Position numbers and translations under genes: made by a program. Positions 53,937 through 63,592 of a DNA stretch of 64,000 bases are shown here, piece by piece. The DNA is from an uncultured Clostridia bacterium. GTDB taxonomy: Bacteria > Bacillota > Clostridia > TANB77 > CAG-508. The stretch lies in contig CALXYJ010000003.1 in assembly GCA_944392945.1 (NCBI GenBank), positions 1-64,000 of the forward strand. Direction: 5' to 3'. Under the pieces are notes generated by a model. It had not been told where the DNA came from. It saw only the letters and a program-made list of their open reading frames with translations, and did not search any database. Position 1 is the stretch's first letter, and every line of letters starts with the position of its first letter.

Positions 53937-53965
53937 TTTACATGATGATAAACTTATGATAAAAT
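53937..53965 (+). promoter_or_regulatory. Promoter of the second DUF3137 gene
   Basis: TTTACA at 53937 and TAAAAT at 53960 with a 17-base spacer, back-to-back with the lemA promoter. Confidence 0.6.
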
Positions 53966-53987
53966 AAATCAAATGGAGGATTTTAAT

Positions 53988-54995
53988 ATGATTTTTTTAG
54001 AAATTATCGTTGTATTAATAGTGGGATTTTTAGTTTATAAATTTATATTAATGCCAAGCTTTTCTACTAAAAAATTCGATTTTAATAATATTCCAAAGGA
54101 ATTTGAAGAACTATTTATTAAATTTAATGAATTCGATTTTTCTAAAATAAATAGTAGTAAGAAAAGCTTAATAACTTATAGTATAGTGGCAATAATATGC
54201 TTAATAGCATTCTTATTTACATTTATATTTACTTACTTAAATTCTTATGCAATGTCATTTTCATTAATACCTCTTATTATACTTATCATTGCTGTAGTAA
54301 TGTTTTTATTTGAATATAAAAAATTCAAATTATTATATAATGATGTAATTAGCAAATTTATAAAATTAATTGATACAAATTTAAATTATAATAATACTTC
54401 TTTTAATAGAGAAAAAGAATTTTATGAAAAGGCTGAATTTGATAATCAAAAATTAAATACTTTTTTGGCAAAAGATACCATAAATGGAATAAGTAAAGAT
54501 AATTATAAATTTTATATTTCTAATATTTCTACAACAACTACTTCTGATAATGGTTTTAATGGTTTATTTTCTACTGTTATTTTGGATAAAACCATACAAT
54601 CATATACAAAAATAAATACAGAAAATATAGAATATAGTACTTCATATACTTTAGGTAAAACTAATTCACATTTAGAATATATAGAAATGGATAATAGCAA
54701 TTTTAATAAAGTATTACATGTATATTCTTCTAACAGGTTAAAATCAACAGAAATATTAACATCAGATATTTTAGATTATTTATATAATTTTTATGATAAA
54801 TATCATGTTAATTTTCAGATTGTATTTACAGGTAAATATGTATATTCTAGATTTTTTATAACACAATTATTTACCCCATCATTTATAGGAAATTTATTTA
54901 ATAAAAATAATTTTGCATTATGTTATGTTATAATAAATTTTATGCTAGATATAATCTCAAAATTATCTAACAATATGTCAAATTTTGAAGAATAA
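53988..54995 (+). CDS. DUF3137-family membrane protein (second paralogue)
   Basis: 335 residues from the ATG at 53988 (GGAGG nine bases upstream). A first membrane segment at the N-terminus and two more at about 65-90 and 95-115, then a cytosolic domain. The C-terminal block (VLHVYSSNRLKSTEILTSDI ... FYDKYHVNFQIVFTGKYVYS) matches the protein at 5157-6329. Diverges from lemA from a shared promoter region. A recombinase gene follows after 15 bases and may be cotranscribed. Confidence 0.82.
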   Translation: MIFLEIIVVLIVGFLVYKFILMPSFSTKKFDFNNIPKEFEELFIKFNEFDFSKINSSKKSLITYSIVAIICLIAFLFTFIFTYLNSYAMSFSLIPLIILIIAVVMFLFEYKKFKLLYNDVISKFIKLIDTNLNYNNTSFNREKEFYEKAEFDNQKLNTFLAKDTINGISKDNYKFYISNISTTTTSDNGFNGLFSTVILDKTIQSYTKINTENIEYSTSYTLGKTNSHLEYIEMDNSNFNKVLHVYSSNRLKSTEILTSDILDYLYNFYDKYHVNFQIVFTGKYVYSRFFITQLFTPSFIGNLFNKNNFALCYVIINFMLDIISKLSNNMSNFEE

Positions 54996-55010
54996 ATACA
55001 GGAGGAAAAA

Positions 55011-55994
55011 ATGATTTCACGTGATATGAACCCAGAATATTTAAACTCTTTTTTGGACTATTCTATTACAATTTTAAATAAATCGCCAAACACTATAAAA
55101 GAATATAATTATGACCTAGCAATGTTTTTAAAATTTATTATGATCCATTTTCATCTTACAAATGCCAAGGATTTTAAAGATATTGATATACATAACTTAT
55201 CATTAGATGTTATAAAAAAAATTGAATTAAATGATATTCATGCTTTTTTAGCTTATTTAACAACAACTTATCACAGTAAAGCTGCAACCCGTGCAAGGAA
55301 AGTTAGCAGTATACGTGTTTTCTTTAATTATTTGTCACAAAAAGCAAATCTAATCGAAAAAAACCCTGCTCAAAATTTAGAAACTCCTAAGATAGAAAAA
55401 CGTATGCCTAAATATTTAACTCTTGATGATAGTAAAAAATTATTAAATGCAACTAGTGATGAAGAGCGAAATAAAGAAAGAGACTATGCTATTATTACTT
55501 TATTTTTAAATTGTGGACTGCGTTTATCAGAGCTAGTAGGCATAAATATAAATGACATTTCTTTTGATGATGCTAAGATGACTGTAATTGGAAAAGGAAA
55601 TAAAGAACGAACTATATATTTAAATAAGGCTTGTTTAAATTCCATTAATAATTATTTAGCAGTACGACCTAAAATTGGAATAAAACCAGATTCGATAAAA
55701 GCCTTATTTTTGAGTGAAAGAAAAGAACGTATTAGTAAAAGAACTGTACAATATGTTGTAGATAAAGAATTACGACGTGCTGGACTAGATACAAAAAAAT
55801 ATTCTACACATAAATTAAGACATACTGCTGCAACACTTATGTATCAATATGGAAACGTTGATATAAGAGCTTTGCAAGAATTATTAGGACATGAAAGTAT
55901 TTCTACAACAGAAATTTATACACATGTTGCTAATGAACAAGTTAGAAATGCTGTTGATGTAAATCCTCTTTCTGATTATTCTGCAGACAAATAA
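55011..55994 (+). CDS. Tyrosine recombinase of XerC/XerD type
   Basis: 327 residues. SAM-like N-terminal core-binding domain (1-120) and catalytic domain with all expected residues: R171 in CGLRLSEL, K195 in GKGNKER, H267 and R270 in HKLRH, H293 in LGHES, and the nucleophile Y303 in TTEIYTHV. Its length and lack of phage features suggest a host Xer-like enzyme (chromosome dimer resolution) rather than an integrase; xerC versus xerD cannot be decided here. AGGAGG precedes the ATG. No att-like repeats adjoin it. Confidence 0.93.
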   Translation: MISRDMNPEYLNSFLDYSITILNKSPNTIKEYNYDLAMFLKFIMIHFHLTNAKDFKDIDIHNLSLDVIKKIELNDIHAFLAYLTTTYHSKAATRARKVSSIRVFFNYLSQKANLIEKNPAQNLETPKIEKRMPKYLTLDDSKKLLNATSDEERNKERDYAIITLFLNCGLRLSELVGININDISFDDAKMTVIGKGNKERTIYLNKACLNSINNYLAVRPKIGIKPDSIKALFLSERKERISKRTVQYVVDKELRRAGLDTKKYSTHKLRHTAATLMYQYGNVDIRALQELLGHESISTTEIYTHVANEQVRNAVDVNPLSDYSADK

Positions 55995-56010
55995 TGAATA
56001 TAATTTTAAA

Positions 56011-56043
56011 AACACCAATATTTTGTTATTGGTGTTCTTTTTT
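56011..56043 (+). terminator. Terminator of the recombinase gene
   Basis: Ten-base perfect arms (AACACCAATA / TATTGGTGTT), six-base loop, C then T6. Confidence 0.85.
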
Positions 56044-56069
56044 AATAAGCACTTAATATCTAAAATTCC

Positions 56070-56648
56070 TTATCCTATGATTGGTTGGATTTGTTTATTA
56101 TCTAAAGCTTCTTTTATTGTAGGTATTAAATAATCAAATTTAAATACTAATGATGTTGGTTTTGTTATTGGATTATCTTGTGTGAATGGTACAAAATAAT
56201 AATTTTTTCTATTTAGTAATTTTCCTATATTTTCCGCTGATCCAGATAATCCATCATTTGTAGAAATTCCTATAACTAGAGGCTTTTGATTCCTTAAATG
56301 TGATTTTATTGCCATTACAGCTGGCGTATCTATTATACTATTTGCAAGTTTTGCAATAGTATTTCCAGAACAAGGTGCAACAACCATAATATCAGTTAGT
56401 CCTTTTGGTCCTATAGGTTCAGCACCTTGTATTGTATGAATAATTTTATTTTCTGTAATACCTTCAATTTCTTCTATAAAATCTTTTGCATTTCCAAATT
56501 TAGTATCCAAATTATAACTATTGTATGACATAATTGGTATTATATTTGCTCCTAACGCTTTAAGTTCTCTTATTTTTGGTATTACTTTTTTAAATGTACA
56601 AAAGGATCCTGTCATAGTAAAACCTATATTTATATTAGCTACTTCCAT
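56070..56648 (-). CDS. dpaB: Dipicolinate synthase subunit B
   Basis: 192 residues, flavoprotein (HFCD) fold: NINIGFTMTGSFCTFKKVIP at the start, VVAPCSGNTIAKLANSIID with the typical PxSGNTxAKxA motif, and NYYFVPFTQDNPITKPTSLV near the end. With DpaA it makes dipicolinic acid for the spore core. dpaA is usually directly upstream; it is not present here. AGGAGGAAGG precedes the ATG. Confidence 0.93.
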   Translation of the reverse strand: MEVANINIGFTMTGSFCTFKKVIPKIRELKALGANIIPIMSYNSYNLDTKFGNAKDFIEEIEGITENKIIHTIQGAEPIGPKGLTDIMVVAPCSGNTIAKLANSIIDTPAVMAIKSHLRNQKPLVIGISTNDGLSGSAENIGKLLNRKNYYFVPFTQDNPITKPTSLVFKFDYLIPTIKEALDNKQIQPIIG

Positions 56649-56739
56649 ACCCTTCCTCCTTTCATATTCTCTTTATATATAATATGAAATTATGTTAATT
56701 ATGCCACCTAGTATTAACTAAAGTATAATAACAAATATA

Positions 56740-56780
56740 GAGGAAATTATTACTATATAATATACAATAACAATTTCCTC
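56740..56780. terminator. Hairpin between dpaB and the cysteine-cluster gene
   Basis: GAGGAAATT and AATTTCCTC arms with partial inner pairing. It lies upstream of dpaB and downstream of the reverse-strand cysteine-cluster gene, which it probably terminates. Confidence 0.5.
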
Positions 56781-56830
56781 CATATATTTAACTTACAAAA
56801 CTCTGTTTGGCTTTTGAAATTGATAGGCGT

Positions 56831-57745
56831 TTACATTATTCCGTCATATTTTATTTCCTTATCTTTGTAATACTCTCGAAGCTCTGAGAGAATATGCTGA
56901 TAAGGTTTCCAATCTTCTGCAGCCTTTCTTAGACTGTATCCTCCGATGCAGGGTCCTGTTGGATTCGGTTTTAATGCTTTACCACCATAAGGTCTATCGT
57001 CGTCAGCAAATTCACATCCTGATGATGATAATAGAATGCAAGGTGAATCATTTAAAAGATCATCATCTATAATACCGGCATTTACATTTCTTGTTTTTAA
57101 TACAAGAATATCCTCGCCCAAGCCTGTAATTATATCCGGATATTTTGTAATAGATATAAATCCCCTGTTAATGATTTTCTTTAAAAATGGTACTGTAATC
57201 TCTTTAAAATCATCAGGTGCAAAATTGCATCCAGATTTTTTGCAACATGCTCCTTCACATATCTTACATACTGAATGATTGAAGTATACTTTTTTATCAT
57301 CACTTGTACGAATATATGAAATCACAGCATTTATTAACCACTGAAAAACTTTCCAGTCTTCTAATGCTCTTTTTGCATCATATAAAGAGATACAGTCTTC
57401 ATTATCAAGTGGAATAAGCAATCTCCCTCCTCTAGGTCTATGATAATAATCCTCTTTACATCCTTCGGCATTCAGAAAACTACACTGAGAATTTCCCTGA
57501 AATATATTTTCTTGAACCCGTGGAGTATTAAGCATTGGTGGCATTAATATCCATCCAGCACTGTCCCCCTCGTCTAAGGCAGGGACAAAACTAAATGCTA
57601 TCTTCCCTTCATTGTAAAGTTCTAATAGTTCGTTAAAATCAATCTTCCGAAAATCTTCTGGAGCATATGCACAACTACTTCTTTTGCAACATTTTCCTCC
57701 GCATTTCTTGCATACATCTAAATTTTCAAATTCCAAAACTTTCAT
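56831..57745 (-). CDS. Tandemly duplicated cysteine-cluster protein (YkgJ-like)
   Basis: 304 residues from the ATG at 57745 (GGAGG upstream). It consists of two halves of about 140 residues: residues 9-145 and 157-295. Each has CKxCxGxCCKxSxCxxAPxDF, then SxCxxLxxxGC (or PCILLSSSGC), RPxGGxxLxP, a Cys and a final A.EDWK.(F/Y)Q segment. The cysteine arrangement resembles YkgJ-type Zn/Fe-chelating domains. No signal peptide. The function is unknown; metal or Fe-S binding is inferred. It is monocistronic and somewhat less AT-rich than its neighbours. Confidence 0.75.
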   Translation of the reverse strand: MKVLEFENLDVCKKCGGKCCKRSSCAYAPEDFRKIDFNELLELYNEGKIAFSFVPALDEGDSAGWILMPPMLNTPRVQENIFQGNSQCSFLNAEGCKEDYYHRPRGGRLLIPLDNEDCISLYDAKRALEDWKVFQWLINAVISYIRTSDDKKVYFNHSVCKICEGACCKKSGCNFAPDDFKEITVPFLKKIINRGFISITKYPDIITGLGEDILVLKTRNVNAGIIDDDLLNDSPCILLSSSGCEFADDDRPYGGKALKPNPTGPCIGGYSLRKAAEDWKPYQHILSELREYYKDKEIKYDGIM

Positions 57746-57834
57746 TTTTTTCCTCCATTTCTCCATTCTTTGAAATTTAAAAACAACAGTATCCAAAATA
57801 TTATATCATATTCTACTAATTATGTAAATTAGAA

Positions 57835-57866
57835 AAGCATACTAAATGATGTAATTTAGTATGCTT
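57835..57866. terminator. Perfect terminator after ackA
   Basis: Thirteen-base perfect arms (AAGCATACTAAAT and complement), six-base loop, ahead of a T-rich stretch on the reverse strand. Confidence 0.8.
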
Positions 57867-57872
57867 GGCATT

Positions 57873-59063
57873 CTATTTTATTAAATCTAATGTTTGTTTT
57901 GCAATCATTAATTCTTCATCAGTTGGAACTACATATACTTTTATCTTAGAATCATCAGAAGAAATTAATCTTTCTTCTCCTTTAACATCATTTCTTTTAT
58001 CATCTATTTTTACTCCTAAGAATTCAAGATTTTCGCAAATTCCTTTTCTTATATTTTTTTGGTTTTCTCCTATTCCTGCTGTAAATAACATAACATCAAA
58101 ACCATTCATTGCTACTGCACATTTTGCTATATGAGAAGCTATTAAATAGTTATGAATTTTTATTGCAAGTGCTGCCTGTTCATTTCCCTCTGCTGCTGCC
58201 GCTTCCATATCTCTGCAATCTTGCGTTACACCAGATAAAGCTAAAATTCCAGATTCTTTATTTAAAATTCTTTCCATTTCATCAGGCGTTAAGTTTTCCT
58301 TTTTCATAATAAAAGTAACTATTGATGGATCTATATCTCCTGAACGTGTACCCATTGGTATTCCAGCAAGAGGTGTAAGTCCCATACTTGTTTCTACAGA
58401 TTTTCCACCTTGAATTGCACAAATGCTTCCACCTTGTCCTAGATGACAAGAAATTATTTTTAAATCTTCTATAGGTTTTCCTTCTAATTCTGCTACACGA
58501 TTAGCTACATATTGATGAGATGTACCGTGAAAACCATATTTTCTTACACCATAATTTTCATAATATTTATATGGTATTGGATATATATAGTGTTCTTTTG
58601 GCATTGTTTGATGAAAAGCTGTATCAAATACAGCTACCATTGGCTTATCTGCCATTAATTTTTGAGCAGCTCTAATTCCCATAACTGCTGCTGGATTATG
58701 AAGTGGTGCTAAACTTGCACAATCTTCTATAGTCTTTACAACTTCTTCAGTAATTATAACAGGTTTATTAAATTTCTCTCCTCCATGAACTACTCTATGT
58801 CCAGTTGCGTTAATTTCATCTAAAGAATCTATTACTTTATATTCTGGATTTATTAATTGTTCTAAAGAAAATTCTAATGCTTCTTCATGATTTTTAACTG
58901 GTTTTTCCAATTTATATTTTTCACCATTTACTTTATGGGTTAAAAAAGAATTTGGTTGTCCAATTCTTTCAAAAGTTCCCTTTGCCATTACTTTTTCTGA
59001 AGCCATATCTATTAATTGATATTTTAAAGATGAGCTTCCACAATTAATTACTAAAATTTTCAT
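57873..59063 (-). CDS. ackA: Acetate kinase
   Basis: 396 residues. It interconverts acetyl phosphate and acetate with ATP gain. Family features: ILVINCGSSSLKYQLID at the start, ATGHRVVHGGEKF with catalytic region residues, FDTAFHQTMP, CHLGQGGSICAI and FTAGIGENQ near the end. GGAGG precedes the ATG. Directly after pta, as usual. Confidence 0.97.
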   Translation of the reverse strand: MKILVINCGSSSLKYQLIDMASEKVMAKGTFERIGQPNSFLTHKVNGEKYKLEKPVKNHEEALEFSLEQLINPEYKVIDSLDEINATGHRVVHGGEKFNKPVIITEEVVKTIEDCASLAPLHNPAAVMGIRAAQKLMADKPMVAVFDTAFHQTMPKEHYIYPIPYKYYENYGVRKYGFHGTSHQYVANRVAELEGKPIEDLKIISCHLGQGGSICAIQGGKSVETSMGLTPLAGIPMGTRSGDIDPSIVTFIMKKENLTPDEMERILNKESGILALSGVTQDCRDMEAAAAEGNEQAALAIKIHNYLIASHIAKCAVAMNGFDVMLFTAGIGENQKNIRKGICENLEFLGVKIDDKRNDVKGEERLISSDDSKIKVYVVPTDEELMIAKQTLDLIK

Positions 59064-59078
59064 AAAAATACCTCCAAC

Positions 59079-60086
59079 TTATTTATTATGTTCTTGTGCT
59101 TGTACAGCAGTAATCGCCACTACACCTTCTATGTCTTTACTACTACATCCTCTTGATAAATCATTAACAGGTTTTGCAATTCCTTGGCATAAAGGTCCAT
59201 ATGCTTCTGCTTTAGCAAGTCTTTGTACTAATTTATAGCCTATATTTCCAGCATTTAAATCTGGAAATATTAAAACATTTGCTTTTCCTTGTAAAGGACT
59301 TCCTTTTGCTTTAAATTCTGCAACTTCTGGTATAATTGCTGCATCTAATTGTAATTCTCCATCCACTAATAGATCTGGAGCTTTTTGTTTAACTAAATTT
59401 GTTGCATTTATTACCTTTTCCGTTAATTCAGATTTTGCACTACCATGTGTAGAATAAGAAAGCATTGCAATTTTTGGAGTTTTTCCTGTTAATAATTCAA
59501 AACTTTTACTTGATGATATTGCAATTTCTGATAAAGCATCACTATCAGGATTTTCATTTAATCCACTATCAGAAAATAAGAATACTCCATTTTCTCCTAA
59601 ATCACAATTTGGTACAATCATCATGAAAAAAGCAGACACTAATTTGGTCCCAGGTGCAGTCTTTAAAATTTGTAAAGCTGGTCTTAAAGTATCTGATGTA
59701 GAATGAATTGCACCAGAAACCAATCCATCTGCATAACCTTGTTTTACCATCATCATACCAAAATAAATATTATCAAGCATAAATTCTTTTGCCTTTTCGA
59801 TGGTCATATTCTTATGTTTCCTTAGTTCATAAAAAGCTTCTACAAATTCATCATATCTTTCTGAATTTTGTGGATCAACTATCTCTGCTTCTTCTAAATT
59901 ATTTAATTTTAAATCTTTTGCTCTTTCTAAAATTTTGCTTTTATTTCCTATTAATATTATTTCTGCAAATTGTTGTTTTAATACTTCTGATGTGGCAATT
60001 AATGTTCTGTCATCATTTGATTCAGGAAGTACAATCTTTTTTATTTCTTTTTTTGCTCTATTTTTTATTTCATCTATAAAAGCCAT
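59079..60086 (-). CDS. pta: Phosphate acetyltransferase
   Basis: 335 residues from the ATG at 60086 (GGAGG upstream; an in-frame start 15 bases earlier precedes that site). Short bacterial Pta without the N-terminal DRTGG domain: KKIVLPESNDDRTL, GLVSGAIHSTSDTLRPALQI, and the terminal GPLCQGIAKPVNDLSRGCS. It makes acetyl phosphate from acetyl-CoA for AckA, 15 bases downstream. Confidence 0.96.
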   Translation of the reverse strand: MAFIDEIKNRAKKEIKKIVLPESNDDRTLIATSEVLKQQFAEIILIGNKSKILERAKDLKLNNLEEAEIVDPQNSERYDEFVEAFYELRKHKNMTIEKAKEFMLDNIYFGMMMVKQGYADGLVSGAIHSTSDTLRPALQILKTAPGTKLVSAFFMMIVPNCDLGENGVFLFSDSGLNENPDSDALSEIAISSSKSFELLTGKTPKIAMLSYSTHGSAKSELTEKVINATNLVKQKAPDLLVDGELQLDAAIIPEVAEFKAKGSPLQGKANVLIFPDLNAGNIGYKLVQRLAKAEAYGPLCQGIAKPVNDLSRGCSSKDIEGVVAITAVQAQEHNK

Positions 60087-60135
60087 GTTTTCCTCCTTCA
60101 TTGAAACTTTTATTATAGTTTATTTATCATTTGTT

Positions 60136-60164
60136 ATTATATATTAGTATTTCTTGCTTGTAAA
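60136..60164 (-). promoter_or_regulatory. Promoter of pta-ackA (reverse strand)
   Basis: On the reverse strand, TTTACA (60164-60159) and perfect TATAAT (60141-60136), spacer 17 bases. Confidence 0.65.
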
Positions 60165-60170
60165 TATAAT

Positions 60171-60833
60171 TTAATTAATAAATTTTACATCATCATCATC
60201 TGTTTCAGAAATTACGGATATATTATCATCAAGTATTTTTAAAGCTTGTAAATTTTTTAAACCAACACTTGGTACATCTTTAGTTCTTTTGGCAATTCTA
60301 TCTAATTCTTCTTCTCTTCCTTCTAAATTACAATGAGGACATACCAACAAATTTACCAATCCGATTCCCTTAACTTTTGTTAATTTAAATTCTTTATATT
60401 TTCTTGCATCTGATAATCCATATTTACATATAGCAATAGCACCAGCACTAAGTCCACAAATTACTTTTCCTTTACTATATGCCTCTTCTATTTGTGAAAT
60501 CATATTATATTCTTTTAATATTTTCATTAATTCTAAAGTATTGCCTCCACCAATATAAATTATATCAGCATCACTAAATCTATCTAAAATCAATTCTTGG
60601 TTGCTTAATTCTTTTTTTAAAATAGTTTTACATGTACAACCTAAATTTCTATAATTTCTTTTTATAACTCTAAAATATGATTCAATATGATCTACATTTG
60701 CAAAACCAAGGAATAAAAAATTAGGTACTTCTTTATTAGCTAATTTTACAATTTCCTTATCGATTTTTATAGTTTCATATTCTGTACCTTTTCTTCCTAT
60801 CTCTCCTCCACCTATTATAACAGCTTTTCTCAT
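60171..60833 (-). CDS. Peptidase S51 (dipeptidase E / cyanophycinase-like)
   Basis: 220 residues. The nucleophile elbow ICGLSAGAI has the serine at S129; YIGGGNTLELM and VCPHC/NLEGREEELDR give the other typical blocks. In the family these enzymes release N-terminal aspartyl residues or split cyanophycin-like peptides. The gene is just upstream of pta on the same strand but pta has its own promoter; it lies 16 bases after the transglutaminase-like gene, suggesting a unit with it. Confidence 0.85.
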   Translation of the reverse strand: MRKAVIIGGGEIGRKGTEYETIKIDKEIVKLANKEVPNFLFLGFANVDHIESYFRVIKRNYRNLGCTCKTILKKELSNQELILDRFSDADIIYIGGGNTLELMKILKEYNMISQIEEAYSKGKVICGLSAGAIAICKYGLSDARKYKEFKLTKVKGIGLVNLLVCPHCNLEGREEELDRIAKRTKDVPSVGLKNLQALKILDDNISVISETDDDDVKFIN

Positions 60834-60849
60834 ACTAACACTTCCCTAT

Positions 60850-61776
60850 TCATCTATTTACATTACCACGATTAGTTTTAATATCTCTTCTTAATAAATT
60901 TACACCTTTTTCCTTACCTTTTATTCCAATTCTTAATCCCTGTTCTTCTAGTTTAGGAATCGTAGATAATTTAAGTCCCATATAAACTTGATTCTTCTGT
61001 GAATATATAAAAGCTTCACTTGAATTTTTTTCTTTAACATAAATAATATTTGTATAGTCGTTTTCCGTTCTACAGGGTATAATATAAACCTTTTGCCACA
61101 TATCATCTTCTGCTAATTCTTTAATCATATTATAGTAAAATGCATACTTTTGCATATACCCCGCACTTATTGTCATTTGTAAAATATCCTCATTTTGTAA
61201 AAATAATTTTATTCTATTACCTAATGATAATCCTTTTAAATTCTTTTTTATTTGATCTAATCTCTCATCATTATATTCTCCATTAGTATTTGGATATCTA
61301 ATATCTCTATCAATCTTTATTTGTTCTTCATCAGAAATAATTGACAAAAGATTATTTTTATTCTCTGTTGCTCCAAAGAATCTAGTTCTTCGTCCTGTTT
61401 GTATAAACTCTAAGTCTCTTTGTAAGTCAAGACCAATTAATCTTCCATCTTTTAATCTTAATAAATTATAAACATGTTCATGGTCTTCTTTTATAACTGT
61501 ACAATAATATCCTAGTTCTCTAAAAAGATATTCAAATTGCCTTGCTAATGAACAGCAAATAATTGTTTTATTATCAACTCTTTCTGCAATTTTACTTTTA
61601 CTTTCTGCTAATGAATAAATTTTTGCTTTCGTTTTAGAATTTCCAAAATAATATTCTGGACTAAAAGTTCTGTTTAATCCTAATTCTATATAAATCTTTT
61701 TTATCATACTTATTTCCGGTAAATTTACATAGTTGGGATCCTCACTTGCTTTTTTAATAAGTTCTTTAACTTTCAT
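60850..61776 (-). CDS. Transglutaminase-like protein of unknown role
   Basis: 308 residues, no signal peptide. A Cys-His-Asp set of transglutaminase/papain-like type can be read: C74 or C75 in TIICCSLARQ, H101 in KEDHEHVYNLL and D117 in LIGLDLQRD, with correct order and spacing. The C-terminal ~150 residues are alpha/beta and unassigned. It lies between ispG and the S51 peptidase; start of translation follows ispG's region closely, so all may be one transcript. Function unknown (peptide cleavage or crosslinking are options). Confidence 0.7.
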   Translation of the reverse strand: MKVKELIKKASEDPNYVNLPEISMIKKIYIELGLNRTFSPEYYFGNSKTKAKIYSLAESKSKIAERVDNKTIICCSLARQFEYLFRELGYYCTVIKEDHEHVYNLLRLKDGRLIGLDLQRDLEFIQTGRRTRFFGATENKNNLLSIISDEEQIKIDRDIRYPNTNGEYNDERLDQIKKNLKGLSLGNRIKLFLQNEDILQMTISAGYMQKYAFYYNMIKELAEDDMWQKVYIIPCRTENDYTNIIYVKEKNSSEAFIYSQKNQVYMGLKLSTIPKLEEQGLRIGIKGKEKGVNLLRRDIKTNRGNVNR

Positions 61777-61780
61777 ATTA

Positions 61781-62845
61781 TTAGCCTTCTATCATTTTTA
61801 ATATTTCCTCTTCTAATTCTCTTACAATATTTTTTTGTGGAATTTTTTTAATTATTTTTCCTTTCTTAAAAAGTAAACCTTCTTTAATTCCTCCTGCAAT
61901 TCCTATATCTGCATTACTTGCCTCTCCTGGTCCATTTACTGCACATCCCATTACTGCAACTGTTATATTACTATTAATTGTCTGTAAAAATTTTTCTACT
62001 TCTTTAGCCATCGGAATTAAATCTATTTGTGTTCTACCACAAGTAGGACATGAAACTAATGTAGGTATATTTCTATATAAATTACAATCCTTTAAAATTT
62101 CTTTAGCAACTTTAATTTCTTCTATAGGATTATCTGATAAAGAAACCCTTATAGTATCACCTATTCCTTCCCTTAATAGAATTCCAAGACCTATACTAGA
62201 TTTAATAGTTCCACTAAAAGCTGTTCCAGCCTCTGTAATTCCTAAATGTAAAGGATAATTAAATTCTCGTGCTGCCTCTTCATAACTTTTAATACACAAA
62301 TCTAAATTAGAGGCTTTTAGAGATATTGTAATATTATAAAATTCTAAATCTTCTAAAATATTAACATGTCTTTTGGCACTTTCTACCATCGCTTTAGCTG
62401 TTGGTTTACCACCATATTTTTCTAATAGATCTTTTTCTAAAGAACCAGCATTAACCCCTATTCTTATTGGCACATTGTATTCTTTACATTTATTAACTAC
62501 CGCTTTTACATTTTCTTTCCTACCTATATTTCCAGGATTAATTCTAACTTTATCTACACCTGATTCTATAGCACATATAGCAATTCTATAGTCAAAATGA
62601 ATATCTGCTACTATCGGAATATGTATTTTTTCTTTAATAAGTTTAATAGCTTTTGCATCTTCCATGTCTAGGCAAGCTACACGAATTATTTCACAACCAA
62701 CTTTCTCTAAATCCAATATTTGTTTTACAGTTGATTCTACATCTTTTGTTTTAGTATTAGTCATTGATTGTATTATTACCTTATTCTGTCCACCTATTTG
62801 TACATTTCCTACTTTTATAGATTTAGTTCCATTTCTTTTATGCAT
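61781..62845 (-). CDS. ispG: 4-hydroxy-3-methylbut-2-enyl diphosphate synthase (IspG)
   Basis: 354 residues from the ATG at 62845 (GGAGG seven bases upstream). It carries out the reductive step of the MEP isoprenoid pathway with a [4Fe-4S] cluster. Family features: [40 protein letters not shown], and cluster cysteines in [10 protein letters not shown] and [11 protein letters not shown]. Located directly behind trmB. Confidence 0.97.
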   Translation of the reverse strand: MHKRNGTKSIKVGNVQIGGQNKVIIQSMTNTKTKDVESTVKQILDLEKVGCEIIRVACLDMEDAKAIKLIKEKIHIPIVADIHFDYRIAICAIESGVDKVRINPGNIGRKENVKAVVNKCKEYNVPIRIGVNAGSLEKDLLEKYGGKPTAKAMVESAKRHVNILEDLEFYNITISLKASNLDLCIKSYEEAAREFNYPLHLGITEAGTAFSGTIKSSIGLGILLREGIGDTIRVSLSDNPIEEIKVAKEILKDCNLYRNIPTLVSCPTCGRTQIDLIPMAKEVEKFLQTINSNITVAVMGCAVNGPGEASNADIGIAGGIKEGLLFKKGKIIKKIPQKNIVRELEEEILKMIEG

Positions 62846-62856
62846 AAATTCCTCCA

Positions 62857-63516
62857 CTATTTTAATTTAGCAATTAATGCTTTAATTTTTATTCCTTTAT
62901 CAGAAAACATCTTCTCATGCTCTGTTTGGATATCTTCCCAAGAAGTCTCACTATGTAAATCATAAGTAAGATCTGTAATCTCAAATCCTGATTCTTTAAA
63001 ATAGTTAATACTAGATTCAAATAAATCATCATCATCAGTTTTAAAATGAATTTCTCCATTAGGAATCAAGAATTCTTTATATTTTTCTAATTGTCTTGTA
63101 TGTGTTAGTCTCTTCTTTCTATGCTTTCCTCTTGGCCATGGATTACAAAAATTAATATATATTCTTTCTACTTTATCATTATTATTCATAATTAATAAAA
63201 TTCTTTCTATATCAAATCTCGTAATAATAACATTGTCTGGTTCTTTATTTGCTTTTGCAAATTCTTGTTCTATATTTCTTTTTGCTAAGCCAAGCATAGC
63301 ATCTACTAAATCTATAGCAATATAATTTATATCTGGATTCTGTAATGCTATTTGAGATATAAAATTTCCCTTACCACATCCTAGTTCTAAGTGTATAGGA
63401 TTATTTGTATTTTTAAATGCTGTCTTCCATTTTCCTCTATATTCCTCTGGATTGTCTATATAAAATTTACATGATTCTAACTCTGGTCTCGCCCATGGCT
63501 TAAATCTAATTCTCAT
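62857..63516 (-). CDS. trmB: tRNA (guanine-N7-)-methyltransferase
   Basis: 219 residues. SAM-binding motif I is [16 protein letters not shown] at about residues 42-57; [18 protein letters not shown] and the TDDDDLFE segment match TrmB. It methylates G46 of tRNAs. GGAGG precedes the ATG and ispG follows after 11 bases. Confidence 0.96.
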   Translation of the reverse strand: MRIRFKPWARPELESCKFYIDNPEEYRGKWKTAFKNTNNPIHLELGCGKGNFISQIALQNPDINYIAIDLVDAMLGLAKRNIEQEFAKANKEPDNVIITRFDIERILLIMNNNDKVERIYINFCNPWPRGKHRKKRLTHTRQLEKYKEFLIPNGEIHFKTDDDDLFESSINYFKESGFEITDLTYDLHSETSWEDIQTEHEKMFSDKGIKIKALIAKLK

Positions 63517-63559
63517 TGTAATACCTCCAATTCCAGAATTATTATATAGTTAATGCATA

Positions 63560-63592
63560 AAAAAAGCAACCAAAACTATAGTTTTAGTTGTT
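63560..63592 (-). terminator. Terminator between the DUF6514 gene and trmB
   Basis: Near-perfect stem around AAAACTATAGTTTT (63572) followed on the reverse strand by T7. Confidence 0.7.

Noticed and set aside
55011..55994. Recombinase as integrase of a mobile element
   Set aside because: No att-like repeats, phage genes or relaxase nearby; size and neighbours fit a host Xer enzyme.
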